A stretch of DNA of 64,000 nucleotides, taken from NCBI RefSeq assembly GCF_001182745.1, contig NZ_LN868939.1, positions 2,542,001 to 2,606,000 of the forward strand, read 5' to 3'. Both the position numbers and the translations under genes were made by a program. This document shows positions 35,817-44,398 of the stretch, piece after piece. The notes under the pieces are model-generated. The model was given only the letters and a program-made list of their open reading frames with translations. It had not been told where the DNA came from and made no database searches. Positions within the stretch are counted from its first letter, which is position 1. Every line of letters begins with the position of its first letter. The DNA comes from Nocardia farcinica (GTDB lineage: Bacteria > Actinomycetota > Actinomycetes > Mycobacteriales > Mycobacteriaceae).

Positions 35817-36773
35817 GTGAAAGCTGTCTGGCTGTCATCGACCTACTACCTCGACCCCGCGATCGCAAGCCTCCCGCACGCCGACGCAGAACGGCTGTTC
35901 ACACGCGCCCTCGCCTACTGCGGCGCCGCCGAAACACGCGGATTCGTGCCCAAAAGTGTGCTGAAAACGTTCGGAATTCGCGCGGTTTCCAAGCGAGTTT
36001 CGGAGCTGATTAGTGCCGGAATCTGGGTCGAAACCGACACCGATTCGGAGGGTCGCAGCAACCCTGGCTACCGGTTCAAAGCATGGGCCAACTGGAACGG
36101 GACTGGCGATGACCTGCTCGAACGCCGCAAAGCTGACCGCGAACGGCAGCGCCGCGCACGCGACAAGAAGGCCCAGCAATCCCAAACCGTGTCACGTGAC
36201 ACCTCACGTGACGTCACGCCCCCAGAGGAGAGTAGAGGAGAAGAGAATAAGAACGACTCACGTGACAACGCATCTCCAGTAAGTGACGCGCGAGCGCGCG
36301 AAGCGGCCGACGTGGACCTCGAAGCCGCACTCGCTAAACCCGGACCGGTCGTCGACATCGACGGACGCAAACTCGTCCGCAGCGTGATCCCCGACAGCGA
36401 ACCCGCTGCCGTCCGAACCGAACTCGCCCTCCAAGCCAGCGCCATGCTGCGACAGGACCCGCCTATCCCTGCTGAAGACATCCGCGCTGGCCTCAAACTC
36501 TGGCTCTCCAAGCCTGAACTCGGTCCGCGGTCACTGCCTTCGCTCGTCTCCACAATCAGCCGCGGGCGAAATGCTCCCGCCGCAGCCTCAACGCCATCCG
36601 GCCCCCGCGTGGCGGCATCCGACCGCAAGCAGCGCGAGCAGGCCGCCGTCTTCGAAGAGGTGCGGCGCCGTGCCACCCAACCAGCAACGCAGTCGCCGCT
36701 GATCCAAATCGTCGACGCCGAACCGTTCGACGCCGATGTCACGACCTACGAGAACTGGACCGAAACCGCATGA
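35817..36773 (+). CDS. Probable phage replication/helix-turn-helix protein
   Basis: Protein of 318 aa from GTG 35817, with GAAGGAG as ribosome-binding site. The N-terminal 100 residues form a winged-helix-like domain (HADAERLFTRALAYCGAAET then KRVSELISAGIWVE). A charged, low-complexity centre follows, then a second helical region around AAVRTELALQASAMLRQDPP. The layout resembles phage replisome-organiser proteins, but no specific family is certain. It heads the operon behind the hairpin leader. Confidence 0.6.
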   Translation: MKAVWLSSTYYLDPAIASLPHADAERLFTRALAYCGAAETRGFVPKSVLKTFGIRAVSKRVSELISAGIWVETDTDSEGRSNPGYRFKAWANWNGTGDDLLERRKADRERQRRARDKKAQQSQTVSRDTSRDVTPPEESRGEENKNDSRDNASPVSDARAREAADVDLEAALAKPGPVVDIDGRKLVRSVIPDSEPAAVRTELALQASAMLRQDPPIPAEDIRAGLKLWLSKPELGPRSLPSLVSTISRGRNAPAAASTPSGPRVAASDRKQREQAAVFEEVRRRATQPATQSPLIQIVDAEPFDADVTTYENWTETA

Positions 36774-37363
36774 CCGCCCCCGATACCTACTACCTCGATG
36801 CCGCACAGGCAGTCGTGGACAACCTGCAAACGTTCGACCTGTGGTTCCCGAAGATCGGCGCCGCCGCGGTCGCGGCATGGGCTGCTCACTTCGAGGCGTC
36901 CGGCCTGTCCGCGGAAGACCTCGTCGCCGGCGTGGATCACGCCCGCGCCCAGCACATCAAGGTCGCTCAGGCGCGAGCTGAAGCACGGTCCGAACCTGTC
37001 GAGCAGTTCCGTCCGACCCCGGACATGATCGTCAGCCACGCTCACGCCGCGCGCCGCGATGTGCTGGCGAGTCTGCCGAAAGAGCGTGTCACGGAGATGG
37101 AGATGGCGAACCACATCCTCCAGGAGATGGGGTTCACGCCGCAGAAAGCGCACCGCCTGTCGCGTGATATCGCGCTGGCGGTCGCGTTGAAGCGACCCGC
37201 CCAGCATAACTTGACCGCTGCCGAGTTGGAGGAGTTCAAGGGTCGGGTTGCCGCGGCGAAGCAGGCTGCGATCAGTCACGTCGATCGGCGCCGCGAGATC
37301 GCCTCCACCATCAAGCTCGCCAACCTGTTCGGCATCGAGTCGAAGCAAGGGAGGGCGTCGTGA
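36770..37363 (+). CDS. Hypothetical protein, replication-module type
   Basis: Protein of 197 aa (MTAPDTYYLDAAQAVVDNLQ), mostly helical and rich in Ala, Glu and Arg. It overlaps both neighbours by 4 nt. Position after a replication-like gene suggests a helicase-loader-like or similar replication role, without direct support. No domain recognised. Confidence 0.65.
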   Translation: MTAPDTYYLDAAQAVVDNLQTFDLWFPKIGAAAVAAWAAHFEASGLSAEDLVAGVDHARAQHIKVAQARAEARSEPVEQFRPTPDMIVSHAHAARRDVLASLPKERVTEMEMANHILQEMGFTPQKAHRLSRDIALAVALKRPAQHNLTAAELEEFKGRVAAAKQAAISHVDRRREIASTIKLANLFGIESKQGRAS

Positions 37364-37770
37364 ACCGCGCCGACACTACCCAGGTTCTCGAACTGGTCGC
37401 CGGATACGACTGCCGGGAGATCACCGCCGACCTCATCAGCGAATGGCACACCGCGATCGGGCATCTCGATCGTGCCGTCGCCGAGGAAGCTGTCCACATC
37501 CACCACAAGACCACTGGCTTCCGCATCACCCCCGAAGCCGTCCTCGACATCACCCAACAAATCCAAACCCGCACCACCACAACACCCAACCGCAAACGAC
37601 GCGCACGCATGGGCACCTACACCATCACCGGCGCCATCAACGACCACTGCCCCGACTGCGGAGCCCAACCCGGCCACACCTGCACCCGCCACGGCCACGA
37701 AACAGCCATGCCCTGCATCAGCCGACTCCTCGGACGACCCGTCGGCAACCGGCAACAATCCGCCCACTAA
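37360..37770 (+). CDS. Zinc-finger hypothetical protein
   Basis: Protein of 136 aa from GTG 37360. The N-terminal 85 residues are helical (LVAGYDCREITADLISEWHT). The C-terminal part holds CPDCGAQPGHTC plus His residues, a short zinc-finger pattern common in actinophage proteins. It could bind nucleic acid. It ends the coupled trio that starts at 35,817. Confidence 0.68.
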   Translation: MNRADTTQVLELVAGYDCREITADLISEWHTAIGHLDRAVAEEAVHIHHKTTGFRITPEAVLDITQQIQTRTTTTPNRKRRARMGTYTITGAINDHCPDCGAQPGHTCTRHGHETAMPCISRLLGRPVGNRQQSAH

Positions 37771-37957
37771 ACGGACCAGAGTCGGGTTAACGACCTAGAC
37801 GCAGTCCAGTCAAACGGCCCCCTGTAAGCCCCCAAACCGCCCGCCGCACCCCGAGACATTCGGGAGGGCGTGAAAACGTCTCCAGCGCCGCGCCAGCGGT
37901 CGAAAACGAGGAACTGACAATGAACACCAGCCCCGCCCGCACGACGGGAGCGATCGC

Positions 37958-38113
37958 ATGAACCGCACAGCAGCACACCGGCCTGCGAAACGGCGCCGCC
38001 GGTTCCGACATGACGACCCCGTCGCGGTCGACCTGTTCTCCGGGTTCGGTGGACTGACCCAGGGCATCAAACGAGCTGGACGGCTCGGCCTCCAGACCCA
38101 GGACGTCGCATGA
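37958..38113 (+). pseudogene. Truncated C5 cytosine methyltransferase N-terminus
   Basis: A 51-codon frame ends RFRHDDPVAVDLFSGFGGLT then QGIKRAG, which is motif I (AdoMet binding) of DNA cytosine-5 methyltransferases. Nothing of motifs IV-X follows. The TGA overlaps the ATG of the adenine methyltransferase. It looks like the remnant of a gene whose body was lost. A 13-codon frame at 37,920-37,961 overlaps its start by 4 nt. Confidence 0.65.
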
Positions 38114-38622
38114 CGTCCCGCGCAATAGGCGGCCACCACTCCGCCCGCGCCGGATCCAACGTGTGGCTCACCCCGCCCGGCGTGATCACGGCACTCGGTG
38201 AATTCGACCTCGACCCCTGCGCCGCTGACCCGCGTCCGTGGGACACCGCCCGCCGGCACATCGCGCCCCCCGACAACGGTCTGGCCGCCGACTGGGCGGG
38301 CCGCGTCTTCCTCAACCCGCCCTACACCGAGCTGGCCGCCTGGCTCGGCAAGCTCGCCGACCACGGGCACGGAACCGCCCTGGTTTTCGCGCGCACGGAA
38401 ACAAGGTGGTTCGTCGACCTCGTCTGGCAGCGCGCCACCGCGGTCCTGTTCCTCCACGGCCGACTGCACTTCCATCTCCCGGACGGCGCCCGCGCCCGCG
38501 GGAACTCCGGCGCGCCCTCCGTCCTCGTCGCCTACGGCGAACCCGACGCCGCTGCCCTGGCCCGCAGCGGCCTCGACGGCACCTACATCCACCTCACCCA
38601 GCCCGCGAAGGAGACCGCGTGA
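38110..38622 (+). CDS. Phage DNA N6-adenine methyltransferase (Dam-type)
   Basis: Protein of 170 aa. WLTPPGVITALGEFDLDPCA and VFLNPPYTELAAWL (the NPPY catalytic motif) are typical of the short phage Dam family, and WQRATAVLFLHGRLHFHLPD follows. It would methylate adenine in phage or host DNA, perhaps to evade restriction. Coupled at both ends. Confidence 0.9.
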   Translation: MTSRAIGGHHSARAGSNVWLTPPGVITALGEFDLDPCAADPRPWDTARRHIAPPDNGLAADWAGRVFLNPPYTELAAWLGKLADHGHGTALVFARTETRWFVDLVWQRATAVLFLHGRLHFHLPDGARARGNSGAPSVLVAYGEPDAAALARSGLDGTYIHLTQPAKETA

Positions 38623-38876
38623 CCGCCACGTTGACGGCTGTCATCTGGGAAGACCGCCACACCGACACCACCGCCCACCTGTTCAGCGACTTCGCCGACG
38701 CCGTCGCCTGGGCGTGGGAACAGGCATGGCAGATCGAAGGCCGGCGCGACCGGCCCCTGATCGAGACCCGGCAGTACCCGTCCGGCGAGGTTCGCATCAG
38801 CTACGGCGCCGAAGGCGACGGCTTGTGGATCCGCACCGCGATCGTCGACGACGAACTCACGAAACACCGAGAATAG
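38619..38876 (+). CDS. Small hypothetical protein
   Basis: Protein of 85 aa from GTG 38619 (VTATLTAVIWEDRHTDTTAH). No domain is recognised. It overlaps the adenine methyltransferase gene by 4 nt and ends about 150 bp before the next gene. Confidence 0.65.
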   Translation: MTATLTAVIWEDRHTDTTAHLFSDFADAVAWAWEQAWQIEGRRDRPLIETRQYPSGEVRISYGAEGDGLWIRTAIVDDELTKHRE

Positions 38877-39028
38877 CGGACCACGGTCCGGTTCCTGACG
38901 CAGTTATATGCACTGCTCTCTGATAGCCGAAATCCCGCACCGAAAGCGCGGACCCTACCCCGATGTGCCGGAGCGGCCCGAAAACCGCTCCAGCGTGCGA
39001 TCTGCCACGTGAAATGAGGTAACCGAAC

Positions 39029-40015
39029 ATGACCTTGACCGTGACCGACTTGTTTGCTGGCGGCGGTGGCTCGTCAGAGGGCTTGCGGCAGGCCGGCTAC
39101 GAGATTCGGATCAGCACCAACCATTGGCCGGTGTCGGTTGCGACGCACAAGCTGAACCATCCGGACACTGAGCATCGGACGGCTGACTTGACCAACACGA
39201 ACTTCGGCAGCTATCCGCGGACGGACGTGTTGTGGGCGTCGCCGTCGTGTGTGAAGCATTCGGCGGCGTCGAAGTCGCGGCAGGGGAGTGTGGAGGACGA
39301 GTTGCGTCGGGATACGCCCGACAAGGTTGATCGGGCGACGGCGTTTGCTGTGGTGGCGGCTGCGGAGGTGCATGGGTATGAGGCGATCATTGTTGAGAAT
39401 GTGCCGAAGTTCATGAATTGGGTGTTGTTTCCTGGCTGGTTGGGGATGTTGCGGACGTTGGGGTATCGGGAGCAGATCGTGAGGTTGAATGCTGCTGAGG
39501 TGGGTCCGGTTCCTGTGCCGCAGGATCGGGAGCGGGTGTTCATTGTGTTTACGCGGGATGGTGGGGTGGATTTGTCGGTGCCGGAGGTGGTGAGGACTCC
39601 GGCGACGGCGGTGTTGGATCCTGCGAATGGTTGGGATGATCCGGGGATGTCGCGGCGGTATTTGCGGCCGCAGATTGATTCGATTCCGGAGTTGGGTGTG
39701 CCGTATTTGGTGACGTATCGGCGGAATGCGCGGGCTCGGCGTGCGGATTGTTCGCAGTTGGCGACGTTGTGTGCGGGTGGCCGTCATCATGCGGTGGCGA
39801 CGCGTGTGGAGGGTGGGGAGTGGTTGCGGTGGTTGTCGTCGCGTGAGTTGGCGCGGGCGCAGGGGTTCCCGGATGGGTACGTGTTTGTGGGGAACGATTC
39901 GCAGGTGAGGCGCCAGATTGGTAACGCGGTACCGGTGAATGTGGCCCGGTTTCTGGGTGAGCGGGTGGCGGTGGCGTTGGGTGAGCGGCGCCCTGACCTG
40001 CCAGTTGCAGCCTAG
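39029..40015 (+). CDS. DNA cytosine-5 methyltransferase
   Basis: Protein of 328 aa, starting at ATG 39029 behind GAGGTAAC. Motif I is VTDLFAGGGGSSEGLRQAGY, motif IV WASPSCVKHS (catalytic Cys in SPSC, a variant used in several phage enzymes), motif VI EAIIVENVPKF, motif VIII QDRERVFIVF, and motif X near IGNAVPVNVARFLG. Codon use is clearly less G/C at third positions than its neighbours, as in the following gene, a sign of separate origin. Confidence 0.92.
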   Translation: MTLTVTDLFAGGGGSSEGLRQAGYEIRISTNHWPVSVATHKLNHPDTEHRTADLTNTNFGSYPRTDVLWASPSCVKHSAASKSRQGSVEDELRRDTPDKVDRATAFAVVAAAEVHGYEAIIVENVPKFMNWVLFPGWLGMLRTLGYREQIVRLNAAEVGPVPVPQDRERVFIVFTRDGGVDLSVPEVVRTPATAVLDPANGWDDPGMSRRYLRPQIDSIPELGVPYLVTYRRNARARRADCSQLATLCAGGRHHAVATRVEGGEWLRWLSSRELARAQGFPDGYVFVGNDSQVRRQIGNAVPVNVARFLGERVAVALGERRPDLPVAA

Positions 40016-40021
40016 AGGTAC

Positions 40022-40051
40022 CGCGATATGCGCGCCTGGGCATTTATCGCG
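40022..40051 (+). terminator. Hairpin after the cytosine methyltransferase
   Basis: CGCGATA (40022-40028) and TATCGCG (40045-40051) form a 7-bp stem with a 16-nt loop, followed by TGTGTTTGT. It starts 7 bp after the stop codon. Confidence 0.45.
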
Positions 40052-40077
40052 TGTGTTTGTCGGCCAGGTAGGGGAGC

Positions 40078-41109
40078 ATGTGTTCTGTGGGTAGGCAAAG
40101 CAGCAGTGACGGCTTGGGGTGGTTGCCGACTGGGTTGACGCCAGCGGTGTTCCGGTTGGCGCGGGTTGACCAGTTGGCGGACGAGTTGGGTGCCCTAGCG
40201 GCTGAGTGGTCGAAGAACGAGCCGATTGCGTTGGGGCAGCGCGAGTTGCCGAGCGGTGAGTGGCAGAGCTATGTGACTGGTGTGCGTCCGGTGCCGCCGT
40301 TGGCTGCGTTGCTGTTCAGTGAGGCGGTTCATCACTTGCGGTCGGCCGTCGAAAACGCTCTCCTGTTTTTGGTCGAGGAGGAGCGTGGAGTGCCGCTCGA
40401 CGAGAGCGCGGCAAACAAGGTCGCGATGCCGGTGTGTAAGGACGAACGCGAGTTCGAGCGGTGGCAGGATCGGGTAGGTGGGAAGGTACCTGAACTGGGT
40501 TCGGGTTCGAAGCTCGGCGGTCGCGTGAAGTCGTTGCAGCCGTACGTTGATACTTTGAGCCGGCTGCCGTCTATGCCTAGAGTGCTTGGGGAGCTGTGGG
40601 GTGAGCCCGTCGTTTACGACCATCCGTTGGTGCTGTTGCAGCGCTATTCGAATCTGGATAAGCATCGACGGCTGCGTTTTTGTGCGAGCCGGACGTTGGT
40701 GAGCCAGTCTGATGTGCCGAGTTCGGAGAGGGCTCAGGGGTGGCAGGAGCTTACTCCTGGGACAGTGATCGCGACAACGAAGCCTGGTCGATCTATTGCG
40801 ACTGATTTCAATTCGGCGTTGCTGATGGAGCGACCGGACAGCGGGGTGTTTGTCGGGCCTGTAGTGGAGCTGACGGGCTTGCACTCGTACGTCGCGGAAG
40901 TGGTTATGCCGATCCTTGTGAAGAACCTCGCTAAGATTGGGCGCCCGCCGACCGAGGTCGATCTAGGGGACACTGGGGAAACGGATGGTGAGCGGTTAGC
41001 GCGGGCGGGGAAACGGTACTCGTTTGAGCGCTGGCAAGACGGGATTGATGAGCGGATGACAGAGATGGAGATGCGGTTTCCGCGGATCCTGCCGCCGCCA
41101 TCTGGATAG
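40078..41109 (+). CDS. Hypothetical protein in the lower-GC cassette
   Basis: Protein of 343 aa, starting at ATG 40078 behind TAGGGGAG. Two patterns stand out: HHLRSAVENALLFLVEEERG, and QRYSNLDKHRRLRF later; both recur in a widespread group of uncharacterised bacterial proteins. Codon use is AT-richer than the rest of the element, as in the methyltransferase gene before it. The function is unknown. Linkage to the methyltransferase makes a defence or anti-restriction role possible but unproven. Confidence 0.72.
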   Translation: MCSVGRQSSSDGLGWLPTGLTPAVFRLARVDQLADELGALAAEWSKNEPIALGQRELPSGEWQSYVTGVRPVPPLAALLFSEAVHHLRSAVENALLFLVEEERGVPLDESAANKVAMPVCKDEREFERWQDRVGGKVPELGSGSKLGGRVKSLQPYVDTLSRLPSMPRVLGELWGEPVVYDHPLVLLQRYSNLDKHRRLRFCASRTLVSQSDVPSSERAQGWQELTPGTVIATTKPGRSIATDFNSALLMERPDSGVFVGPVVELTGLHSYVAEVVMPILVKNLAKIGRPPTEVDLGDTGETDGERLARAGKRYSFERWQDGIDERMTEMEMRFPRILPPPSG

Positions 41110-41168
41110 CGGGGGCCGTGTCGTGTGCTCTCAATTTCCGGGTTGACGTGGCGCGAGACAATTAATGT

Positions 41169-41444
41169 ATGACCGAAAACGGGCGACCGCCCGATCCTGA
41201 ACCGAACACTTCCGGCGTGGTTCGGGACCTATTGTCGCAGGCGATGGCGGAGCCTATCGACGCTGCGGTGATTGTTGGCCGGTGCGTACCAGAGTTGTTC
41301 GAGAACGGTGCGTGTCTCGCGTGTGGTGCGCTTGTAGCGGATCAGGCGGCACATGTGAATTTTCACTATCGGCTACAGGGATTCACCGAGGACGTGTCGA
41401 GTGCGTTCCAAAAGCTGAGCAAGCCGCGGAGGCGTGCCGAATGA
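41169..41444 (+). CDS. Small hypothetical protein with CxxC
   Basis: Protein of 91 aa, mostly helical with ACLACGALVADQAAHVNFHY, a CxxC plus HxxxH pattern that could bind zinc. TTGACG at 41,143 is a possible -35 for a promoter directly upstream. Its stop overlaps the next start. Confidence 0.65.
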   Translation: MTENGRPPDPEPNTSGVVRDLLSQAMAEPIDAAVIVGRCVPELFENGACLACGALVADQAAHVNFHYRLQGFTEDVSSAFQKLSKPRRRAE

Positions 41445-42187
41445 CTGACACTGCCGATGCGGTCTGCAAGGCCGCCGAATCCACGCGCGACCGCCGCGAC
41501 ATCGTCGACGAAATCGACGAACTCGTTGACTGGCAGCTCCAGAAGACGCCCAGCGGCTACGACCACAACATCAACCAGGTCACCTGCCCACACCCGTGGT
41601 GCGACGCCGACTGGCACGGGCTCGCGATCACCGCGCGCATGCGGGCGATGCGCCGCGCAGGCTATGTCGACCCCGACTACCGGTACGCCGCCGACGACAG
41701 TGAAATACTTTGTCCTGGCTCTGATTTCGTCGGCGAGTTCACGCCTCCCGCACCGGAACCGCCGATCCCGTATGTTCCCGGCCCGACCGAGGCGATCCGG
41801 GCAGCCCACCTGGCGTGGGGCGATGTCCTGGCCGCCGCCATCGGTCTGCCAAGCAGTGTGTGGCAGCTGCCTGACGACCCGTACAACCCGAACGAGTTGC
41901 TGGCAACAGGCGAACCGCGGTGGTGGCGGTGCGACGAACCCGAATCCCTCAACGGGCTGGAAGTCACCTGGACACGTGAACCCGAAGACGGGCTTCTCAG
42001 TGACGCGCGGTTGACCGTTCGCGTCGGCGGCCAGGTCGTCGACGTACGCCCCTCACCAGAAGGCACCACGTACAGGTACGGCGTGGACCCCGAAACCCAT
42101 TTGCTGTGGGTCGAAGTGCACGCCACCCGCCGGCCAGCAGTGGGGGAGTGGCAGCCGGTCGCGACCGCGGGAGACCAAGCAGCATGA
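41441..42187 (+). CDS. Hypothetical protein
   Basis: Protein of 248 aa. The N-terminal part has CPHPWCDADWHGLAITARMR, a possible metal site; the rest is acidic with a beta-rich end. No family recognised. Overlaps both neighbours by 4 nt. Confidence 0.7.
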   Translation: MTDTADAVCKAAESTRDRRDIVDEIDELVDWQLQKTPSGYDHNINQVTCPHPWCDADWHGLAITARMRAMRRAGYVDPDYRYAADDSEILCPGSDFVGEFTPPAPEPPIPYVPGPTEAIRAAHLAWGDVLAAAIGLPSSVWQLPDDPYNPNELLATGEPRWWRCDEPESLNGLEVTWTREPEDGLLSDARLTVRVGGQVVDVRPSPEGTTYRYGVDPETHLLWVEVHATRRPAVGEWQPVATAGDQAA

Positions 42188-42423
42188 CCGACACGTTCCA
42201 CAGCAGCCGCGGACTTGCCCAGATCATTCCCCCGACCTTCCTGCAGCATCGGAGCATCACCATCGTCACCAGCCTGTTCCACACCCCGTACGCGCGCGCC
42301 ATCCTGCTCGGTTTGCAGCGCAAACACATCTACGAAGGCACCGTCCCCGAGGCCGAGGTCGCGCGACGACGCGCCCGAAACCGTGCCGCCCGCAAAGCCC
42401 GCCGCGCCAACCGCAACAACTAG
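42184..42423 (+). CDS. Small basic hypothetical protein
   Basis: Protein of 79 aa with a very basic C-terminus (VARRRARNRAARKARRANRN) that may bind nucleic acid. No domain recognised. Overlaps the previous gene by 4 nt. Confidence 0.65.
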   Translation: MTDTFHSSRGLAQIIPPTFLQHRSITIVTSLFHTPYARAILLGLQRKHIYEGTVPEAEVARRRARNRAARKARRANRNN

Positions 42424-42434
42424 GAGCAGGCCGC

Positions 42435-42794
42435 ATGAACCCGATCCAGGTCGGTACCGTCGAAATACTCAACGAACGCGTCTACCCCCTCGACGCGAAC
42501 AGCGACCGCGGCAGTGAAGTTTTCGTTCCGCCCGGAACGTATCCGGTGTACCGGGACTGCGACACCTTCTTCTGGGTGATGACCGGGCGCATCAACGGCC
42601 GCGGCTGCTACAAGATCGGCGACGGCCTCTACGAGCTGAACCCCGGCGACTCAGCCCGCGGCCCCGAGGTCCAGTTCCCGTCGCCGACGTTCGGCGCCGA
42701 CGCATTCGCGCACTTCCTCGCGAACGACCCGATCTGCCAGGAAGGCCCCACTCAGCGGCTCCGCTTCCACCTCGCCGAGGAGGCCGCCGCGTGA
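42435..42794 (+). CDS. Hypothetical protein
   Basis: Protein of 119 aa, starting at ATG 42435 behind TAGGAG. It appears beta-rich (EVFVPPGTYPVYRDCDTFFW). No family recognised. Coupled to the DUF3310 gene. Confidence 0.68.
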   Translation: MNPIQVGTVEILNERVYPLDANSDRGSEVFVPPGTYPVYRDCDTFFWVMTGRINGRGCYKIGDGLYELNPGDSARGPEVQFPSPTFGADAFAHFLANDPICQEGPTQRLRFHLAEEAAA

Positions 42795-43087
42795 CCCGCA
42801 AGACCTTCGCCGAGGTGCCCGGAGACACAATGAGAGATGTAGCGACGGGCGTGGGCGACGACCCAACAAACCCTGACTACTACAAGTTCCCCAACGGCGC
42901 CGAAACCATTGATCTCACCGAATGGCTTTCCTCCTGCGGAGGCCAGGCCGTGCAGTACATCGCCCGTGCCACCCGCATCGACGGGAAGGTGAAGGGCAAC
43001 CCCATCGAAGACTTGCGGAAAAGCCTGTGGTTCATCAACCGAGAGATCGCGCGACTCGAAGCAGCGACCAGCAAGAAGGAGCATTAG
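42791..43087 (+). CDS. DUF3310 family protein
   Basis: Protein of 98 aa. PDYYKFPNGAETIDLTEWLS and the later QAVQYIARATRIDGKVKG with DLRKSLWFINREI match the DUF3310 phage family, usually in nucleotide or replication modules. GTG 42791 overlaps the previous stop. Confidence 0.85.
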   Translation: MTRKTFAEVPGDTMRDVATGVGDDPTNPDYYKFPNGAETIDLTEWLSSCGGQAVQYIARATRIDGKVKGNPIEDLRKSLWFINREIARLEAATSKKEH

Positions 43088-43089
43088 GA

Positions 43090-43698
43090 GTGGCGCGAAC
43101 TTGCCACCTTGACGGCTGCGAAGGAACGGTAGTTGCTCGGGAGATGTGCCGACTCCACTACCGCCGGTGGTGGCGTGCCGGGACGGTGGAGCCGCCGAAA
43201 AGCAAGACCGCGATTGAACGGTTCCACGAGTCCTATGTGCTGGCGCCAGCCCCCTACGGGCTGAAGACACCGTGCTGGCTCTGGACGAAGTCCCTCGTTC
43301 GGCGATACCCGCAGTTTAAGGTGGACGGCAAGCAGATCAAGGGGCACCGATTCGCGTACTCGACGTTCGTCGGCGCGATCGATGAAGGGCAAATCGTTCG
43401 CCACCACTGTGACATCCCGCGTTGCGTAAACCCAGACCACCTGACCGTCGGCACACACCTGGACAACGCCCGTGATCGAATCTCGCGTGGCCGACTGGGT
43501 TACCACAAACTCACTGACTCAGACGTTGCCGAGATTCGGCGCCTTCTCGCACGCGGCTACACCCGTGTTCACATCGCAGAGATGTTCGGCGTCACGAGCG
43601 GAATGGTCGGGCATATCAAATTCAACCGGCAGCGCACTCGCCCGACCCTGACCCGTGAGCCAAATCCTCCGGTCGTAGGTCGGGAGGCGGCCGCATGA
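43090..43698 (+). CDS. HNH endonuclease with HTH C-terminus
   Basis: Protein of 202 aa from GTG 43090, with AAGGAG at spacing 8. It opens with a zinc-binding segment (CHLDGCEGTVVAREMC), then the HNH core GHRFAYSTFVGAIDEGQIVR, HHCDIPRCVNPDHL and THLDNARD. A HTH-like end (VAEIRRLLARGYTRVHIAEM) probably sets target choice. It resembles free-standing homing-type phage nucleases. Confidence 0.9.
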   Translation: MARTCHLDGCEGTVVAREMCRLHYRRWWRAGTVEPPKSKTAIERFHESYVLAPAPYGLKTPCWLWTKSLVRRYPQFKVDGKQIKGHRFAYSTFVGAIDEGQIVRHHCDIPRCVNPDHLTVGTHLDNARDRISRGRLGYHKLTDSDVAEIRRLLARGYTRVHIAEMFGVTSGMVGHIKFNRQRTRPTLTREPNPPVVGREAAA

Positions 43699-43901
43699 TC
43701 TTCGCGTTCACCGTCGCCGCCGACGCCGGCCTCGTTTGGCTGCTCGCGTCCGCCGTCGCGATCGCCAAGTTCGACACCTGGGGCGACCGACTGATCCCCG
43801 TCGCACGCGCAGCCGCCGTGACCGGGCTCGTATCGACCGCGGTGTTCGTGGTCTTGTTCGGGCTATACGCGCTCGGCATCGACATCGGGAGAACCGAATG
43901 A
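43695..43901 (+). CDS. Small membrane protein
   Basis: Protein of 68 aa with two hydrophobic helices (AADAGLVWLLASAVAIAKF and AAVTGLVSTAVFVVLFGLYA). Overlaps both neighbours by 4 nt. Function unknown. Confidence 0.72.
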   Translation: MIFAFTVAADAGLVWLLASAVAIAKFDTWGDRLIPVARAAAVTGLVSTAVFVVLFGLYALGIDIGRTE

Positions 43902-44398
43902 CACCCGCCTACACGCTCACCGAGGCCGACGACGAACAGTGGATCGTCACTGGCGAACTCGCCGAACAGGTCCGGGCACGCTTGGGCGTCGGGCGACATA
44001 CGCAAGTCGAGTTCCGCAACGAATGGCGTACCGAACGGTGCAACGGCGGCGGCTGCTGCAATCACATGAGTCGGGTCTTCATCGTCGAGGCTGGCGAGAT
44101 CGTGAAGCTGTTTCCCGACGTCGGGTACGACGAGCCCGACGTACCGCTCGACCAGGTCTTGTTGTGGCTGGATGAGCCGCGCCTCCTGGAGGCGCGGCGA
44201 GCCGCGGAAGCGAAACACGCCGCACAGCAGGCACAGGCTGCTGCGGCCTTCGACCGAGCGGTGGTGGGGTCGATCAACGCCGCGATCGCCACCGTCGAAG
44301 CCAACAGTTACGTCTCCGACGAGGACTGGCACGACCAGGTTATGGACCAGCTCGGCGTCGGCGGCACCCGATACACCGAACGAGGAATAGGCGAATGA
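43898..44398 (+). CDS. Hypothetical protein with Cys-rich segment
   Basis: Protein of 166 aa. ERCNGGGCCNHMSRVFIVEA contains a CxxxxCC cluster. A helical Ala/Gln-rich region (KHAAQQAQAAAAFDRAVV) follows. No family recognised. Confidence 0.68.
   Translation: MTPAYTLTEADDEQWIVTGELAEQVRARLGVGRHTQVEFRNEWRTERCNGGGCCNHMSRVFIVEAGEIVKLFPDVGYDEPDVPLDQVLLWLDEPRLLEARRAAEAKHAAQQAQAAAAFDRAVVGSINAAIATVEANSYVSDEDWHDQVMDQLGVGGTRYTERGIGE

Noticed and set aside
36222..36256. Purine-rich tract that might be an origin or regulatory site
   Set aside because: It lies within the coding frame of the 35,817 gene, in a disordered charged region, and has no repeats or dyads.
40078..41109. Restriction endonuclease partner of the cytosine methyltransferase
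   Set aside because: No PD-(D/E)xK, HNH or GIY-YIG motif is visible, so a restriction role cannot be claimed.
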